Origin: Escherichia coli DSM 30083 = JCM 1649 = ATCC 11775
Lineage (GTDB): Bacteria > Pseudomonadota > Gammaproteobacteria > Enterobacterales > Enterobacteriaceae
Assembly (NCBI RefSeq): GCF_003697165.2
Contig: NZ_CP033092.2
Location: forward strand, 3,038,001-3,102,000
Direction of reading: 5' to 3'
DNA: 64,000 bases
This document shows, piece by piece, positions 8,830 to 19,047 of this stretch (the stretch's first letter is position 1; each line of letters opens with the position of its first letter). A program made the translations under genes and the position numbers. Under the pieces are notes generated by a model. The model searched no databases, had not been told where the DNA came from, and saw only the letters and a program-made list of their open reading frames with translations.

Positions 8830-10466
8830 TGTTTCGCCCTCTTCGGCTCTGGATCTTTTTTGTCCTTCGCTTCAAATACCAGCGCGTTACTCTTCTCGTT
8901 GAGCGTTTTCAGCACCGGTTGCAGTTCTCGCAACACCTGATCAAGGCGCTGCATATCCGCCACCATCTTGTTGTAGGCTGCGGAACCAGGCTGGAAGCCC
9001 TGCATGCTGCGATTCAATTCACGCAACGTTGACTGCATATCCGTCGGTAACTGCTGCATCGACTGGCTGGCAAGGATCTTGTTCATGCTATCCAGCGTCG
9101 TTTGCAGGTTTTTCATTGTGCGCTGACTTTCAGAAAGCGTACTGGTTGCCTGTTCAATCATCGGATTCAGTGGCAGTTTGTTGATCTTATCCAACGCTTC
9201 CATCAGTCGTTGCTGGATTTGCGCCAGGCCGCCGCTGACGGTCGGGATAATCTGATAACCATTAAATTCACGAATACCGGTTATTGCAGGCGTATTTGGA
9301 TAGAAATCGAGATCAACATACAGTGCGCCAGTGACCAGGTTTCCGGTTTTCAGCGATCCGCGTAAACCACGTTTCAACAATTCGCCAAGGTGCTCAACAA
9401 CATCCGCATTTTCGCCAAGCTGCATTTTCAGCCGCTCTGGCTCGATACGAATCAGTACCGGAATACGGTAATCATCGTTAAATGTCTGACGCATATTCGG
9501 CGCAAAGAATGGCACTTTGCTTACGGTACCCAGGCGAATACCCCGGAATTCTACCGGAGCTCCCGGTTGCAGACCGCGTACCGAATCTTTAAAGAACATC
9601 AGATAATCAATGTGATCGGTGTACAACGAATCCTGAATGCTCTTCTGATCATCATACAAAACGAAAGCTGTTTTCGGTGCCACTGGCTGCCCTAAATCCA
9701 GACCTTCCGGCACATCAAAGCTGACACCGCCACTAAGCAGCGTTGTCAATGAGCCCATCTCCACACGCATTCCCGCTGACGTCAGATCAACCGCAATGCC
9801 ACTATCTTTCCAGAAACGAACATTGCTGGTCACCAGTCGGTCATAAGGTGCATTGATGAACAGTTGATAACTGATATTGCGTTTTTGCGTATCGAAAGTG
9901 CTGGTTTCAACCGAACCTACCCGATAGCCACGGAACAGCACCGGATCTCCTGGCGAGAGCTGCCCGGCTTTTTTGCTATCGAGAAGCACACGGATACCTT
10001 TCGCATCAGGTGGGGCCAACGGTGGCGAGTCCAGCAAATCGTATTTATCCATTTTGCTGCCTTTCGCGCCTGGCTGCAGTTCGATATAAACCCCAGACAG
10101 CAGTGTTCCCAGGCCGCTAATCCCTTCTCGACCAATCTGCGGTTTCACCACCCAAAAGACGGTATCTTTATGCAGCAACTTTTCCATACCGGAATTCAGC
10201 CGCGCTTTGATTTCAACGTGCGTCAAATCATCAGCCAGTGTGGCGCTTTCAACCACGCCGACGTCAACGCTACGGCTTTTAATGGTGGTTTTGCCACCTT
10301 CAATTCCTTCCGCATTCGCGGTGATCAGGGTCACTTCCGGTCCCTGATGGCTGTAATGATAAAAAAGAACCCAGGCCCCAATGAGCGCCGTGACGATAGG
10401 AAATATCCACACGGGAGACCAGTTCTTCACTTTCTGGATTTTGGCTTCCCCATTATTAGATTCCAT
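8826..10466 (-). CDS. pqiB: PqiB, MCE-domain periplasmic channel protein
   Basis: 546 residues. The ATG at 10464-10466 (MESNNGEAKIQ) matches the known start; upstream in-frame codons extend into pqiA and were excluded. One membrane helix (about residues 18-38, WIFPIVTALIGAWVLFY) anchors three successive MCE domains (roughly 45-140, 160-265, 285-400). A long helical C-terminal region (about 430-530) assembles into a tube. It belongs to the MlaD/PqiB/YebT family that moves lipids between inner and outer membrane. It begins 4 nt after pqiA ends. The operon is paraquat-inducible through SoxRS by literature; I did not identify a soxbox. Confidence 0.97.
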   Translation of the reverse strand: MESNNGEAKIQKVKNWSPVWIFPIVTALIGAWVLFYHYSHQGPEVTLITANAEGIEGGKTTIKSRSVDVGVVESATLADDLTHVEIKARLNSGMEKLLHKDTVFWVVKPQIGREGISGLGTLLSGVYIELQPGAKGSKMDKYDLLDSPPLAPPDAKGIRVLLDSKKAGQLSPGDPVLFRGYRVGSVETSTFDTQKRNISYQLFINAPYDRLVTSNVRFWKDSGIAVDLTSAGMRVEMGSLTTLLSGGVSFDVPEGLDLGQPVAPKTAFVLYDDQKSIQDSLYTDHIDYLMFFKDSVRGLQPGAPVEFRGIRLGTVSKVPFFAPNMRQTFNDDYRIPVLIRIEPERLKMQLGENADVVEHLGELLKRGLRGSLKTGNLVTGALYVDLDFYPNTPAITGIREFNGYQIIPTVSGGLAQIQQRLMEALDKINKLPLNPMIEQATSTLSESQRTMKNLQTTLDSMNKILASQSMQQLPTDMQSTLRELNRSMQGFQPGSAAYNKMVADMQRLDQVLRELQPVLKTLNEKSNALVFEAKDKKDPEPKRAKQ

Positions 10467-10470
10467 ACTG

Positions 10471-11724
10471 TCAGGACTCCTCATGCTCTGATTCAGGTTG
10501 ACGATCCCACGACAAACGCGGGTCAAACGTCATAGCAGAAAACATTGTCATTATGACGACTAAAGCAAACATTAATGCACCCATTGCCGGATAAATACTC
10601 ATTAAACCTCCCATACGCACCAGCGCCGAGAGCACCGCGATAACGAAAACGTCAATCATCGACCAGCGGCCTACAAACTCAACAACTTCATAAATCAAAT
10701 GCATTCTTTCACTGTCGCGCTTGCCGTGTCCTTTGGCATCCCAACACAGCCACGCAATGGCGATCATCTTTAACGTTGGCACCATAATACTGGCCAGAAA
10801 AATCACCGCAGCGACGGGATAAGAGCCTTCGCTCCATAACAGAATGACCCCAGCGAGAATCGTCGACGGCATCTTCGAGCCTAATAAATCCGTCACCATG
10901 ATGGGCAAAATATTAGCCGGAAGATACAGCATGATGGACGTTACAAGCAGCGCGAGTGTCCACTGCAGGCTGTTTCTACGCCGAACGTACCCTTTGGTAC
11001 TACAACGCGGGCACACGGATTCATCAGCAGGAAGGATTGCCGTACAACAGGAGCACGAACGCAGCCCCTGACGTATCCCCGTGACACCTGGTTTTAGCGG
11101 CTGGCGCAGTTCTGGCATCGGGGCGATGTCGTCCCATAACCAGCGACGATCAACACACTGAAAAGCGCGCAGTTGCAGGACACAAAATAAACACCAGGGG
11201 AGAAAGCTGCTGCCTACCCCAATGCTGCCGTAAGCCATCAGTTTCACGAAACTGACCAGCACACCCGCGAGGAAAATCTCCGCCATTCCCCAGGTTTTGA
11301 GTTGAAAAAGCACCCGTGCCAGTTGCTCTTTTAAACGGACCGGTAATTCCGCGCGATTCACCAGTAACAGAATGGTTATCAGACAAAACGCGGGAACCAG
11401 TTGCACAAACAACAGGAAAAAGGTGCCGAGGCTGGCGTAGTCCTCAGAAAAAAGCACGCCGGGAATTTCCAGTAATGTAATTTCACTGGTAACTCCTGCA
11501 ACGTTCATATTCACAAAAGGAAACAAGTTGGACAGCAACAGCATGAACAGTGCAGCCAACGCATAGGCGGTGGGACGCTGCCGAGGGGCATCCCACGCCA
11601 CGGTTAACGTTGTGCCACACCGGGGACATGCCGCTTTCTGACCATGCTCAAGGCGCGGTAACGCCACCAGCATGTCACACTGCGAGCACAGGATGTGCTT
11701 CGCGGCATGATGATGTTCGCACAT
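10471..11724 (-). CDS. pqiA: PqiA, inner-membrane component of the Pqi system
   Basis: 417 residues. Two internally repeated PqiA units each start with a zinc-ribbon-like four-cysteine motif (CSQC...CPRC near residues 13-37 and CSCC...CPRC near 220-240), each followed by about four hydrophobic helices. It is the inner-membrane partner of PqiB and probably delivers lipid into the MCE tunnel. It is the first gene of pqiABC. The 129-bp gap to uup probably holds the operon promoter. Confidence 0.97.
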   Translation of the reverse strand: MCEHHHAAKHILCSQCDMLVALPRLEHGQKAACPRCGTTLTVAWDAPRQRPTAYALAALFMLLLSNLFPFVNMNVAGVTSEITLLEIPGVLFSEDYASLGTFFLLFVQLVPAFCLITILLLVNRAELPVRLKEQLARVLFQLKTWGMAEIFLAGVLVSFVKLMAYGSIGVGSSFLPWCLFCVLQLRAFQCVDRRWLWDDIAPMPELRQPLKPGVTGIRQGLRSCSCCTAILPADESVCPRCSTKGYVRRRNSLQWTLALLVTSIMLYLPANILPIMVTDLLGSKMPSTILAGVILLWSEGSYPVAAVIFLASIMVPTLKMIAIAWLCWDAKGHGKRDSERMHLIYEVVEFVGRWSMIDVFVIAVLSALVRMGGLMSIYPAMGALMFALVVIMTMFSAMTFDPRLSWDRQPESEHEES

Positions 11725-11853
11725 TGGTACTCCTTAATGATGCGCTATTTTACAGATGACGAACAAAGTGTTGGTTTTCATGCCTGATAAACCCAGTTCA
11801 TCAGGCAATTTTACCGTTGTCAGCTGTCTCTGTTTAAATCGACTATTTTGCGA

Positions 11854-13761
11854 TCAGCCACCATTTTTTAACGCTTCAAGATACTCCCAGCGTTCAAAGG
11901 CTTGCTCCAGCTCCTGCTCTGCAGCAGCCATATCGGCGAGCACTTTTTGTGTCTGCTCATGGGGCTGACTGAAGAAGGAAGCATCCGCCACTTGCGTCTG
12001 TAGGGCTTCCAGCTTCGCCTCCAGATCTTCGAGCAATTGCGGTAGCTGCTCCAATTCGCGCTGCAATTTATAGCTTAGTTTGCTACTGCTGCGTTTTACA
12101 GTTTCTGCTTTTGGCGCGGCGGCTTCTTCGATTTTTTTCACCGCAGGCTGTTTGAGCGCCACATACTGTTCTTGCTGACCACGGGCATCATGATAACCGC
12201 CGACATAACGACCAATTTTACCGCCGCCTTCGAAGATCCAGCATTCTGTAACGGTGTTATCGACAAACTGACGATCGTGGCTAACCAGCAATACCGTGCC
12301 CTGATAGCTGTCGATCAGTTCTTCCAGCAGTTCCAGCGTTTCGACATCAAGATCGTTGGTCGGTTCGTCAAGAATCAATAAGTTGCTTGGTTTGAGGAAC
12401 AAACGCGCCAACAGCAAGCGGTTCCGCTCTCCGCCAGAAAGTGCACGTACTGGCGTCATCGCGCGTTTCGGATGGAACAGGAAGTCCTGCAAATAGCCCA
12501 ATACGTGGCGTGGCTTGCCGTTAACCATCACCTCTTGCTTACCTTCGGCAAGGTTATCCATCACCGTTTTATCGGGATCCAGTTCCGCGCGGTGCTGATC
12601 GAAATAAGCTACTTCCAGTTTGGTGCCAACGTGAATACGCCCGCTGTCTGCTTGAAGCTGACCGAGCATTAGTTTCAGCAGCGTGGTTTTGCCGCACCCA
12701 TTCGGACCAATCAGGGCAATTTTGTCGCCGCGTAGAACCTGGGCAGAAAAATCTTTCACCAGTTGCTTACCGTCAACCTGGTAGCAAACGTCCTCCATTT
12801 CGAAAACGATCTTACCGGAGCGGCTGGCTTCTTCCACCTGCATCTTTGCGGTACCCATTACTTCGCGACGTTCACCACGCTCGCGACGCATTGCTTTCAG
12901 GGCGCGTACGCGGCCTTCATTACGGGTACGACGTGCTTTGATCCCCTGGCGGATCCACACCTCTTCCTGCGCCAGTTTGCGATCGAACTCGGCATTTTGT
13001 AATTCTTCCACGCGCAGGGCTTCTTCTTTTTCCAGCAGGTACTGGTCGTAATTCCCTGGATAGGTCACCAGCTTGCCGCGATCGAGATCAACAATGCGCG
13101 TCGCCATATTGCGGATAAACGAACGGTCGTGGGAAATGAAAATAATTGTCCCATTGAAGGTTTTGAGGAACCCTTCCAGCCAGTCGATGGTTTCAATATC
13201 CAGGTGGTTAGTCGGTTCGTCGAGCAGCAATACGCGCGGATTGCTCACCAGCGCGCGTCCTAATGCCGCTTTACGCAACCAGCCGCCGGAAAGCGACGAC
13301 AGCGCAACATTAGGATCTAATCCCAGTTGCGCCAGCACTTCGTTGATGCGGTTTTCCAGCTGCCACAGGTTGTGGTGATCCAGCTGTTCCTGAACCTTCG
13401 CCAGTTCGTTGAGATTTTTCTCGCTCGGGTCGTTCATCACCAGGCGCGAAATATCGTGATAGCGTTTCAGGTATTCCGCTTGTTCTTCAATGCCTTCGGC
13501 AACGAAATCATAAACGCTACCCTCAACGTTACGCGGCGGATCCTGTTGCAGACGAGCTACAATCAAATCTTGCTCATAAATAATGCGACCGTCATCCAGC
13601 CCCTGTTCACGGTTGAGGATCTTCATTAACGTTGATTTGCCTGCACCGTTACGCCCCACCAGACAAACACGTTCGTTATCTTCGATATGCAGTTCTGCGT
13701 TATCGAGAAGCGGCGCGTCGCTGAACGACAGCCATGCGCCATGCATACTGATTAATGACAT
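11854..13761 (-). CDS. uup: Uup, ABC-F family ATPase
   Basis: 635 residues with two ABC cassettes in one chain: Walker A GRNGAGKST (residues 36-44) and GPNGCGKTT (about 352-360), signatures LSGGWLRKA and LSGGERNR, Walker B LLLDEPTNHLD and LILDEPTNDLD. The charged linker between them is the ABC-F interaction motif. The C-terminal 80 residues form a coiled coil known to bind DNA. There are no membrane segments. Mutants raise precise excision of transposons, and ABC-F relatives act on ribosomes. It starts 11 bp after rlmL and is probably co-transcribed with it. Confidence 0.97.
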   Translation of the reverse strand: MSLISMHGAWLSFSDAPLLDNAELHIEDNERVCLVGRNGAGKSTLMKILNREQGLDDGRIIYEQDLIVARLQQDPPRNVEGSVYDFVAEGIEEQAEYLKRYHDISRLVMNDPSEKNLNELAKVQEQLDHHNLWQLENRINEVLAQLGLDPNVALSSLSGGWLRKAALGRALVSNPRVLLLDEPTNHLDIETIDWLEGFLKTFNGTIIFISHDRSFIRNMATRIVDLDRGKLVTYPGNYDQYLLEKEEALRVEELQNAEFDRKLAQEEVWIRQGIKARRTRNEGRVRALKAMRRERGERREVMGTAKMQVEEASRSGKIVFEMEDVCYQVDGKQLVKDFSAQVLRGDKIALIGPNGCGKTTLLKLMLGQLQADSGRIHVGTKLEVAYFDQHRAELDPDKTVMDNLAEGKQEVMVNGKPRHVLGYLQDFLFHPKRAMTPVRALSGGERNRLLLARLFLKPSNLLILDEPTNDLDVETLELLEELIDSYQGTVLLVSHDRQFVDNTVTECWIFEGGGKIGRYVGGYHDARGQQEQYVALKQPAVKKIEEAAAPKAETVKRSSSKLSYKLQRELEQLPQLLEDLEAKLEALQTQVADASFFSQPHEQTQKVLADMAAAEQELEQAFERWEYLEALKNGG

Positions 13762-13772
13762 TACTATTCCTT

Positions 13773-15881
13773 TCAGGCTGCGGTAATCAGCCAGCAGTTG
13801 TGGATCTGGCGGTTACGGGCGAAATCCTGGGAGAGCGTTTTTTGCGTAATTTCTTGTGCTTTCAGTCCCAGTTTCGCCAGGCCGTCGAGATCCATACGGA
13901 AGCCGCGTTTGTTGTTCGAGAACATGATCGTCCCACCTGCACGCAGCAGACGTTTCAAATCTTTCATCAGCGCCAGATGATCGCGCTGAACATCAAACGC
14001 ATCTTCCATTCGTTTTGAGTTAGAGAAGGTTGGCGGATCGATAAAGATCAGATCAAACTGTTCATTTGCCTCACGCAGCCACGCCAGGCAATCGGCCTGA
14101 ATCAGGCGATGCGCACGCCCGGTTAGGCCATTCAGACGCAGGTTGCGTTCTGCCCACTCCAGATAAGTACGCGACATATCCACGGTGGTGGTGCTGCGTG
14201 CACCGCCTAATCCCGCATGCACGGTGGCGCTGCCGGTATAAGAGAACAGGTTGAGGAAATCTTTGCCTTTGCTCATCTGACCGAGCATACGACGGGCGAT
14301 ACGGTGATCGAGGAACAGACCGGTATCGAGGTAATCCGTCAGGTTCACCCACAAGTGAGCGTTATATTCGGTAACTTCCAGAAACTCGCCCTTCTCGCCC
14401 AGTTTCTGGTATTGATTTTTGCCCTTCTGGCGTTCACGGGTTTTCAGCACCAGTTTGTTTGGCGCAATCCCCAGTACCGAAATGGTTGCAGCGATAATAT
14501 CGAACAGACGCTGACGCGCTTTGTGCGCATCAATAGTTTTTGGCGGCGCATACTCCTGCACCACCACCCAGTCGGCATAACGGTCAACGGCAACGTTATA
14601 TTCCGGCAGATCGGCGTCATACAGGCGGTAACATTCAATTCCTTCCTGGCGAGCCCACTTCTCGAATTTTTTGAGGTTCTTACGCAGACGGTTGGCGTAG
14701 TCTTCCGCTGCCATTACCGGTTTGCTGTCTGGTGTGCTTTCGGCAACATGGTAGTTTTTCTGTACGCAGTCCAGCGGGCCGTTTTTCGCCTTGTACTGTT
14801 TGTCTGCACGCAGCTGCAGGCAGCTTAGCAGATCCGGCGAGGCACTAAACAAAGAGAGATTCCAGCCACCGAACTGGTTTTTCATGATTCGGCCCAGCAG
14901 ACTATGCAGCGCAATCAGCGCCGGTTCGCTGTCCAGACGTTCACCGTATGGCGGGTTGCTCAACACTGTACCGTACGGCCCTTTCGGCAGCGGATTGGCC
15001 AGTTGCGCGACATCGTTCACCTCAAAGGTGATCAGTTCACCAATCCCCGCAAGACGGGCGTTAGTGCGCGCACGTTGAATCACCCGTGCGTCACTGTCCG
15101 AACCGAAGAAATGGGAGCTATACTCCGCCAGGCCTTTACGGGCACGAGTTTGCGCTTCCGCTTTCACTTCCTGCCAGATAGCTTCATCATGCTGCGTCCA
15201 GCCGCTAAAGCCCCAACGCCCACGGTGCAAGCCCGGTGCGCGGTCGGTCGCCAACATAGCCGCTTCAATCAGCAACGTACCTGAACCACACATTGGATCG
15301 AGCAGCGGTGTTCCTGGCTGCCAGCCGGATCGCATCACAATAGCGGCTGCCAGGGTTTCTTTGATCGGCGCCATGCCAGCACGATCGCGATAGCCACGCA
15401 GATGTAAACCATCACCACTGAGATCAAGGGCGATACTGGCGGTTTCTTTATGCAGCCAGACGTTAACGCGGATATCCGGCGCATCGCGATCAACATTTGG
15501 ACGCGGCAGATTTTTCCGCGTGAAAGCATCGACGATCGCGTCTTTCACTTTCATCGCACCGTACTGACTGTTGCGTATGGTGTCATTCAAACCACTGAAG
15601 TGGACAGCGAAGGTCGCGCCAGGATTAAACATCTCTGTCCAGTTGATCGCCTGAACACCGAGATAGAGGTCTAAATCGCTGTAAACCTTACACTCGCCCA
15701 GCGGCAACATAATACGCGAGGCCAGGCGGCTCCACATCAGGCTCTGGTAAACAAGCCGTGTGTCGCCCTTGAAATGGACCCCACCCTGAACCACCTGGCA
15801 TTCAACGGCCCCCAGGTTTTCCAGTTCAGTTTTTAACAGCTCTTCCAGCCCACGGGCCGTACTGGCAAACAGAGAATTCAT
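13773..15881 (-). CDS. rlmL: RlmL (RlmKL), bifunctional 23S rRNA methyltransferase
   Basis: 702 residues. Domains in order: THUMP RNA-binding (about 45-155); N-terminal methyltransferase with SAM motif [14 protein letters not shown] and catalytic SNPPYGERL, which makes m2G2445; and a C-terminal Rossmann methyltransferase (about 520-700, [13 protein letters not shown] and [10 protein letters not shown]), which makes m7G2069. Such fusion is normal in gamma-proteobacteria. The start at 15881 gives [16 protein letters not shown]. It is divergent from ycbX with 97 bp between. Confidence 0.97.
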   Translation of the reverse strand: MNSLFASTARGLEELLKTELENLGAVECQVVQGGVHFKGDTRLVYQSLMWSRLASRIMLPLGECKVYSDLDLYLGVQAINWTEMFNPGATFAVHFSGLNDTIRNSQYGAMKVKDAIVDAFTRKNLPRPNVDRDAPDIRVNVWLHKETASIALDLSGDGLHLRGYRDRAGMAPIKETLAAAIVMRSGWQPGTPLLDPMCGSGTLLIEAAMLATDRAPGLHRGRWGFSGWTQHDEAIWQEVKAEAQTRARKGLAEYSSHFFGSDSDARVIQRARTNARLAGIGELITFEVNDVAQLANPLPKGPYGTVLSNPPYGERLDSEPALIALHSLLGRIMKNQFGGWNLSLFSASPDLLSCLQLRADKQYKAKNGPLDCVQKNYHVAESTPDSKPVMAAEDYANRLRKNLKKFEKWARQEGIECYRLYDADLPEYNVAVDRYADWVVVQEYAPPKTIDAHKARQRLFDIIAATISVLGIAPNKLVLKTRERQKGKNQYQKLGEKGEFLEVTEYNAHLWVNLTDYLDTGLFLDHRIARRMLGQMSKGKDFLNLFSYTGSATVHAGLGGARSTTTVDMSRTYLEWAERNLRLNGLTGRAHRLIQADCLAWLREANEQFDLIFIDPPTFSNSKRMEDAFDVQRDHLALMKDLKRLLRAGGTIMFSNNKRGFRMDLDGLAKLGLKAQEITQKTLSQDFARNRQIHNCWLITAA

Positions 15882-15978
15882 ATTGTCACTTTTACTCTAA
15901 GAAAATTGTTGCGCATTATAGCTAATAAGCGCGTCATGTCATAAAGTTGAGGGCTTATTTTCATTTGAGGACCGCACC

Positions 15979-17088
15979 GTGGCGACATTAACCCGGCTTT
16001 TTATTCATCCTGTTAAATCGATGCGCGGCATTGGTCTTACACATACCCTGGCAGATGTCAGTGGTCTGGCCTTCGATCGCATCTTTATGATCACTGAAAC
16101 TGACGGTACGTTTATTACCGCTCGCCAGTTTCCGCTAATGGTACGGTTTACTCCTTCACCCGTGCATGATGGCTTGCATCTCACCGCACCAGATGGCAGT
16201 AGTGCATATGTTCGTTTTGCTGATTTCGCCACACAAGACGCACCAACCGAAGTTTGGGGCACACATTTTACCGCGCGAATTGCGCCAGACGCGATCAACA
16301 AATGGCTAAGTGGATTTTTCTCCCGCGAAGTGCAATTACGCTGGGTGGGGCCACAAATGACCCGGCGCGTGAAACGCCACAACACTGTACCCCTGTCATT
16401 TGCTGATGGCTATCCTTACCTTCTTGCTAACGAGGCCTCGTTACGTGATCTCCAACAACGTTGTCCGGCCAGTGTAAAAATGGAGCAATTCCGCCCCAAT
16501 CTGGTGGTTTCCGGTGCATCGGCCTGGGAAGAAGATAGCTGGAAAGTGATTCGCATTGGTGATGTCGTGTTTGATGTGGTTAAGCCTTGTAGCCGCTGTA
16601 TTTTCACCACCGTCAGCCCAGAAAAAGGGCAAAAACATCCGGCAGGCGAACCATTAAAAACGCTGCAATCTTTCCGTACTGCCCAGGATAACGGCGATGT
16701 CGATTTTGGTCAGAATTTAATTGTCCGTAATAGCGGCGTGATTCGCGTTGGCGATGAGGTGGAAATTCTGGCAACGGCTCCGGCTAAAATTTACGGCGCA
16801 GGTGCCGCTGATGATACTGCCAACATCACGCAACAACCGGACGCAAACGTAGATATTGACTGGCAGGGACAGGCATTTCGTGGAAATAACCAACAGGTGC
16901 TGCTGGAGCAATTAGAAAATCAGGGAATTCGTATCCCTTATTCTTGCCACGCGGGCATTTGTGGAAGTTGCCGTGTTCAGCTTTTAGAAGGCGAAGTCAC
17001 GCCGCTAAAAAAATCAGCAATAGGCGATGATGGCACTATTCTTTGCTGTAGTTGTGTACCGAAGACTGCGCTTAAGCTGGCGCGTTAG
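15979..17088 (+). CDS. ycbX: YcbX, MOSC-ferredoxin fusion protein
   Basis: 369 residues starting at GTG 15979 ([15 protein letters not shown]). The N-terminal MOSC-N beta-barrel (1-120) and MOSC domain (about 130-265, with the molybdenum-ligand cysteine region [11 protein letters not shown]) are followed by a plant-type 2Fe-2S ferredoxin domain (about 285-369: [11 protein letters not shown] and a distal CCSC). It is an E. coli molybdoenzyme that detoxifies N-hydroxylated base analogues such as 6-hydroxylaminopurine; the fused ferredoxin presumably feeds electrons. The residue after the first cluster cysteine is His, where I recall Arg in K-12. It overlaps the convergent zapC by 4 nt. Confidence 0.95.
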   Translation: MATLTRLFIHPVKSMRGIGLTHTLADVSGLAFDRIFMITETDGTFITARQFPLMVRFTPSPVHDGLHLTAPDGSSAYVRFADFATQDAPTEVWGTHFTARIAPDAINKWLSGFFSREVQLRWVGPQMTRRVKRHNTVPLSFADGYPYLLANEASLRDLQQRCPASVKMEQFRPNLVVSGASAWEEDSWKVIRIGDVVFDVVKPCSRCIFTTVSPEKGQKHPAGEPLKTLQSFRTAQDNGDVDFGQNLIVRNSGVIRVGDEVEILATAPAKIYGAGAADDTANITQQPDANVDIDWQGQAFRGNNQQVLLEQLENQGIRIPYSCHAGICGSCRVQLLEGEVTPLKKSAIGDDGTILCCSCVPKTALKLAR

Positions 17089-17627
17089 ACTGCCTGTTCG
17101 AGGCTGAAGCTGTCAACATTAACCTGCGGTTTCAGCCTGTCGTTCATGATTTTAATGGCGTCGCCCAACTGCATCGCGCGACCCGCAATAACAACGCAGG
17201 GTTGTGCCAGTAGACATAGCGCGGCATTCTCGCCAGATTCAACGACCAGTAAATTCACTTGCTCATGAGTGTCGCTCAACCAAACGTAGGCCGCATCGCC
17301 CGGCATGGGCATCCACATTTCACCATGAGATACAAAATGCCAGCTTTTCGGCATTTGCGGTTTGAGATAACGAATTGCTACCAGTGCATTCAGCACCAGT
17401 TCGGCTTTTTGTTCTTTAGATAAATTAAAATCGCGGCACTTTTCTTCAAAAGAGAAATAGAGCGCGGCGTCATCAACGCAAAAACCTGCGGGAGAAAAGG
17501 CATCTGGAGTCAACATTTTGCGCGCAAAACGTGAGCGAAATAGCATACCATTGGCTAAATCGAGCATCATTCGATCGTGCTCTTCATCGTAATACCAACG
17601 CCAGTTATCGTCTGGTTTAATTCGCAT
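17085..17627 (-). CDS. zapC: ZapC, FtsZ-associated division protein
   Basis: 180 residues. The ATG at 17627 ([20 protein letters not shown]) is the known start; a 12-codon upstream extension is possible but unsupported. ZapC binds FtsZ directly and promotes protofilament bundling at midcell. It has no membrane segment; the fold is two beta-barrel-like domains by literature. It lies downstream of pyrD on the same strand but beyond a weak terminator, and it ends tail-to-tail with ycbX. A purine-rich AGTGGCAG-type ribosome site is weak. Confidence 0.94.
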   Translation of the reverse strand: MRIKPDDNWRWYYDEEHDRMMLDLANGMLFRSRFARKMLTPDAFSPAGFCVDDAALYFSFEEKCRDFNLSKEQKAELVLNALVAIRYLKPQMPKSWHFVSHGEMWMPMPGDAAYVWLSDTHEQVNLLVVESGENAALCLLAQPCVVIAGRAMQLGDAIKIMNDRLKPQVNVDSFSLEQAV

Positions 17628-17734
17628 CTGCCACTCCCCAACCTTATAAAACCGCAGCGACACAATCCATTGTCGCTTCGCTTAATAACCTCAACAATAA
17701 AAGTACAAAATGTCTAAATAAGCAACAGCGATGA

Positions 17735-17770
17735 ATATAAAACAACCAGGGCTGAAAATAAAGCCCTGAT
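17735..17770 (-). terminator. Probable pyrD terminator
   Basis: On the minus strand AGGGCT (complement of 17762-17767) and AGCCCT (17748-17753) form a six-base-pair stem with an AT-rich loop, followed by GGTTGTTTTA. The stem is short and the T-run interrupted, so some read-through into zapC is likely. Confidence 0.6.
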
Positions 17771-17800
17771 TATCTTATAAAGAGGAATTTGAAGAAATAA

Positions 17801-18811
17801 TTAGATATGGGTAACGATTTCTTTAATCAGCGGCGGGCCTTTAAAAATAAAACCAGAATAAATTTGCACCAGTGAGGCACCCGCAGCAATCTTTTCACGC
17901 GCAGCGATAACCGAGTCAATGCCGCCAACACCAATAATCGGCAAGCGTCCGTTTAATTCCTGTGACAAGCGGCGAATAATTTCGGTGCTTTTTAACTGAA
18001 GCGGACGACCACTTAAGCCACCGGTTTGATCACAATTTTTCATTCCCTGAACCAGAGAACGATCGAGTGTGGTATTGGTTGCAATAACGCCATCAATATT
18101 ATGGCGAACTAAACTATCGGCAACCTGGATCAATTCTTCTTCAGAAAGATCCGGCGCGATCTTCACTGCGATCGGCACATATTTATGGTGCATCACTTGC
18201 AAATCATTTTGTTTATTTTTAATCGCAGTTAAGAGATCATCCAGCGCTTCACCATATTGCAGTGTGCGTAATCCTGGGGTATTTGGCGATGAAATATTGA
18301 TGGCGATATATCCCGCATAGGCATAGATTTTTTCCATACAAATCAGATAGTCATCTTTACCCTGCTCCACCGGCGTATCTTTATTTTTGCCGATGTTAAT
18401 ACCCAGAACGCCGTCATAATGGGCTTTTTTTACGTTCTCTACGAGGTTATCAACGCCAAGATTATTAAAGCCCATACGGTTGATCAAACCTTCGGCATCT
18501 ACCAGACGAAAGAGACGCGGCTTGTCATTACCTGGCTGGGGACGTGGCGTGACGGTACCGATCTCGATGGATCCAAATCCCATCGCGCCTAACGCGTCAA
18601 TGCACTCCCCGTCTTTATCAAGACCGGCTGCCAGACCAAGCGGATTTTTAAACGTCAGGCCCATGCAGTTAACAGGTTTCGCAGGCACTTTCTGCCGCAC
18701 CAGTGCTTCAAACGGCGTTCCTGTAATACGGCGTAATTGCTGAAAAGTAAACTCATGAGCGCGCTCTGGATCGAGCTGGAAAAGGGCTTTACGAACGAAG
18801 GGGTAGTACAT
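17801..18811 (-). CDS. pyrD: PyrD, dihydroorotate dehydrogenase (quinone, class 2)
   Basis: 336 residues from the ATG at 18811 ([21 protein letters not shown]). The N-terminal amphipathic helices (1-45) put it in class 2, membrane-associated and quinone-reducing. The TIM barrel carries FMN-binding motifs and the catalytic serine loop [11 protein letters not shown]. It oxidises dihydroorotate to orotate in pyrimidine synthesis. A nine-codon upstream extension overlaps the regulatory leader and is not the true start. Control is by PurR and by a CTP-sensitive leader hairpin in enterobacteria. Confidence 0.98.
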   Translation of the reverse strand: MYYPFVRKALFQLDPERAHEFTFQQLRRITGTPFEALVRQKVPAKPVNCMGLTFKNPLGLAAGLDKDGECIDALGAMGFGSIEIGTVTPRPQPGNDKPRLFRLVDAEGLINRMGFNNLGVDNLVENVKKAHYDGVLGINIGKNKDTPVEQGKDDYLICMEKIYAYAGYIAINISSPNTPGLRTLQYGEALDDLLTAIKNKQNDLQVMHHKYVPIAVKIAPDLSEEELIQVADSLVRHNIDGVIATNTTLDRSLVQGMKNCDQTGGLSGRPLQLKSTEIIRRLSQELNGRLPIIGVGGIDSVIAAREKIAAGASLVQIYSGFIFKGPPLIKEIVTHI

Positions 18812-18857
18812 GAACTCTCCTGGATTCCCGGTGTGCAAACCGGGGGCGTATTATGTG
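18812..18857 (-). promoter_or_regulatory. pyrD leader hairpin region
   Basis: On the minus strand the presumed transcript start is in a C-run (CGCCCCCGG). The sequence CCCGG...CCGGG then brackets a short loop just ahead of the ribosome site CAGGAGAG. In E. coli and Salmonella, CTP level shifts the start within the C/G run. Long C-started transcripts fold and block translation; short G-started ones do not. The element is visible; the mechanism is from the literature. Confidence 0.8.
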
Positions 18858-18896
18858 CGAGTTCGGACCAAAAGGGAATTGACCTGCGGCAATAAA

Positions 18897-18912
18897 TAGC
18901 AAACGTTTTCTT
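18897..18912. promoter_or_regulatory. Candidate PurR operator of pyrD
   Basis: TAGCAAACGTTTTCTT keeps the AAACGTTT core and most arms of the PurR palindrome (ACGCAAACGTTTGCGT). It lies about 90 bp upstream of the pyrD start codon, where PurR is known to act. The flanking T-rich run (18916-18942) and the region to 19047 hold the back-to-back promoters of pyrD and ssuE. Confidence 0.75.
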
Positions 18913-19047
18913 ATTGCGCTTTTTTTATGCTTTTTTTGGCTTTTCTTCCTCAGATAAATCATTTCGACTCGCGGACGCCCTCTGTCAGACTGACCGAATT
19001 GTTATCAATGTTAACAAAACAAGAACAATTGGTTATAAGGAGAGAGT

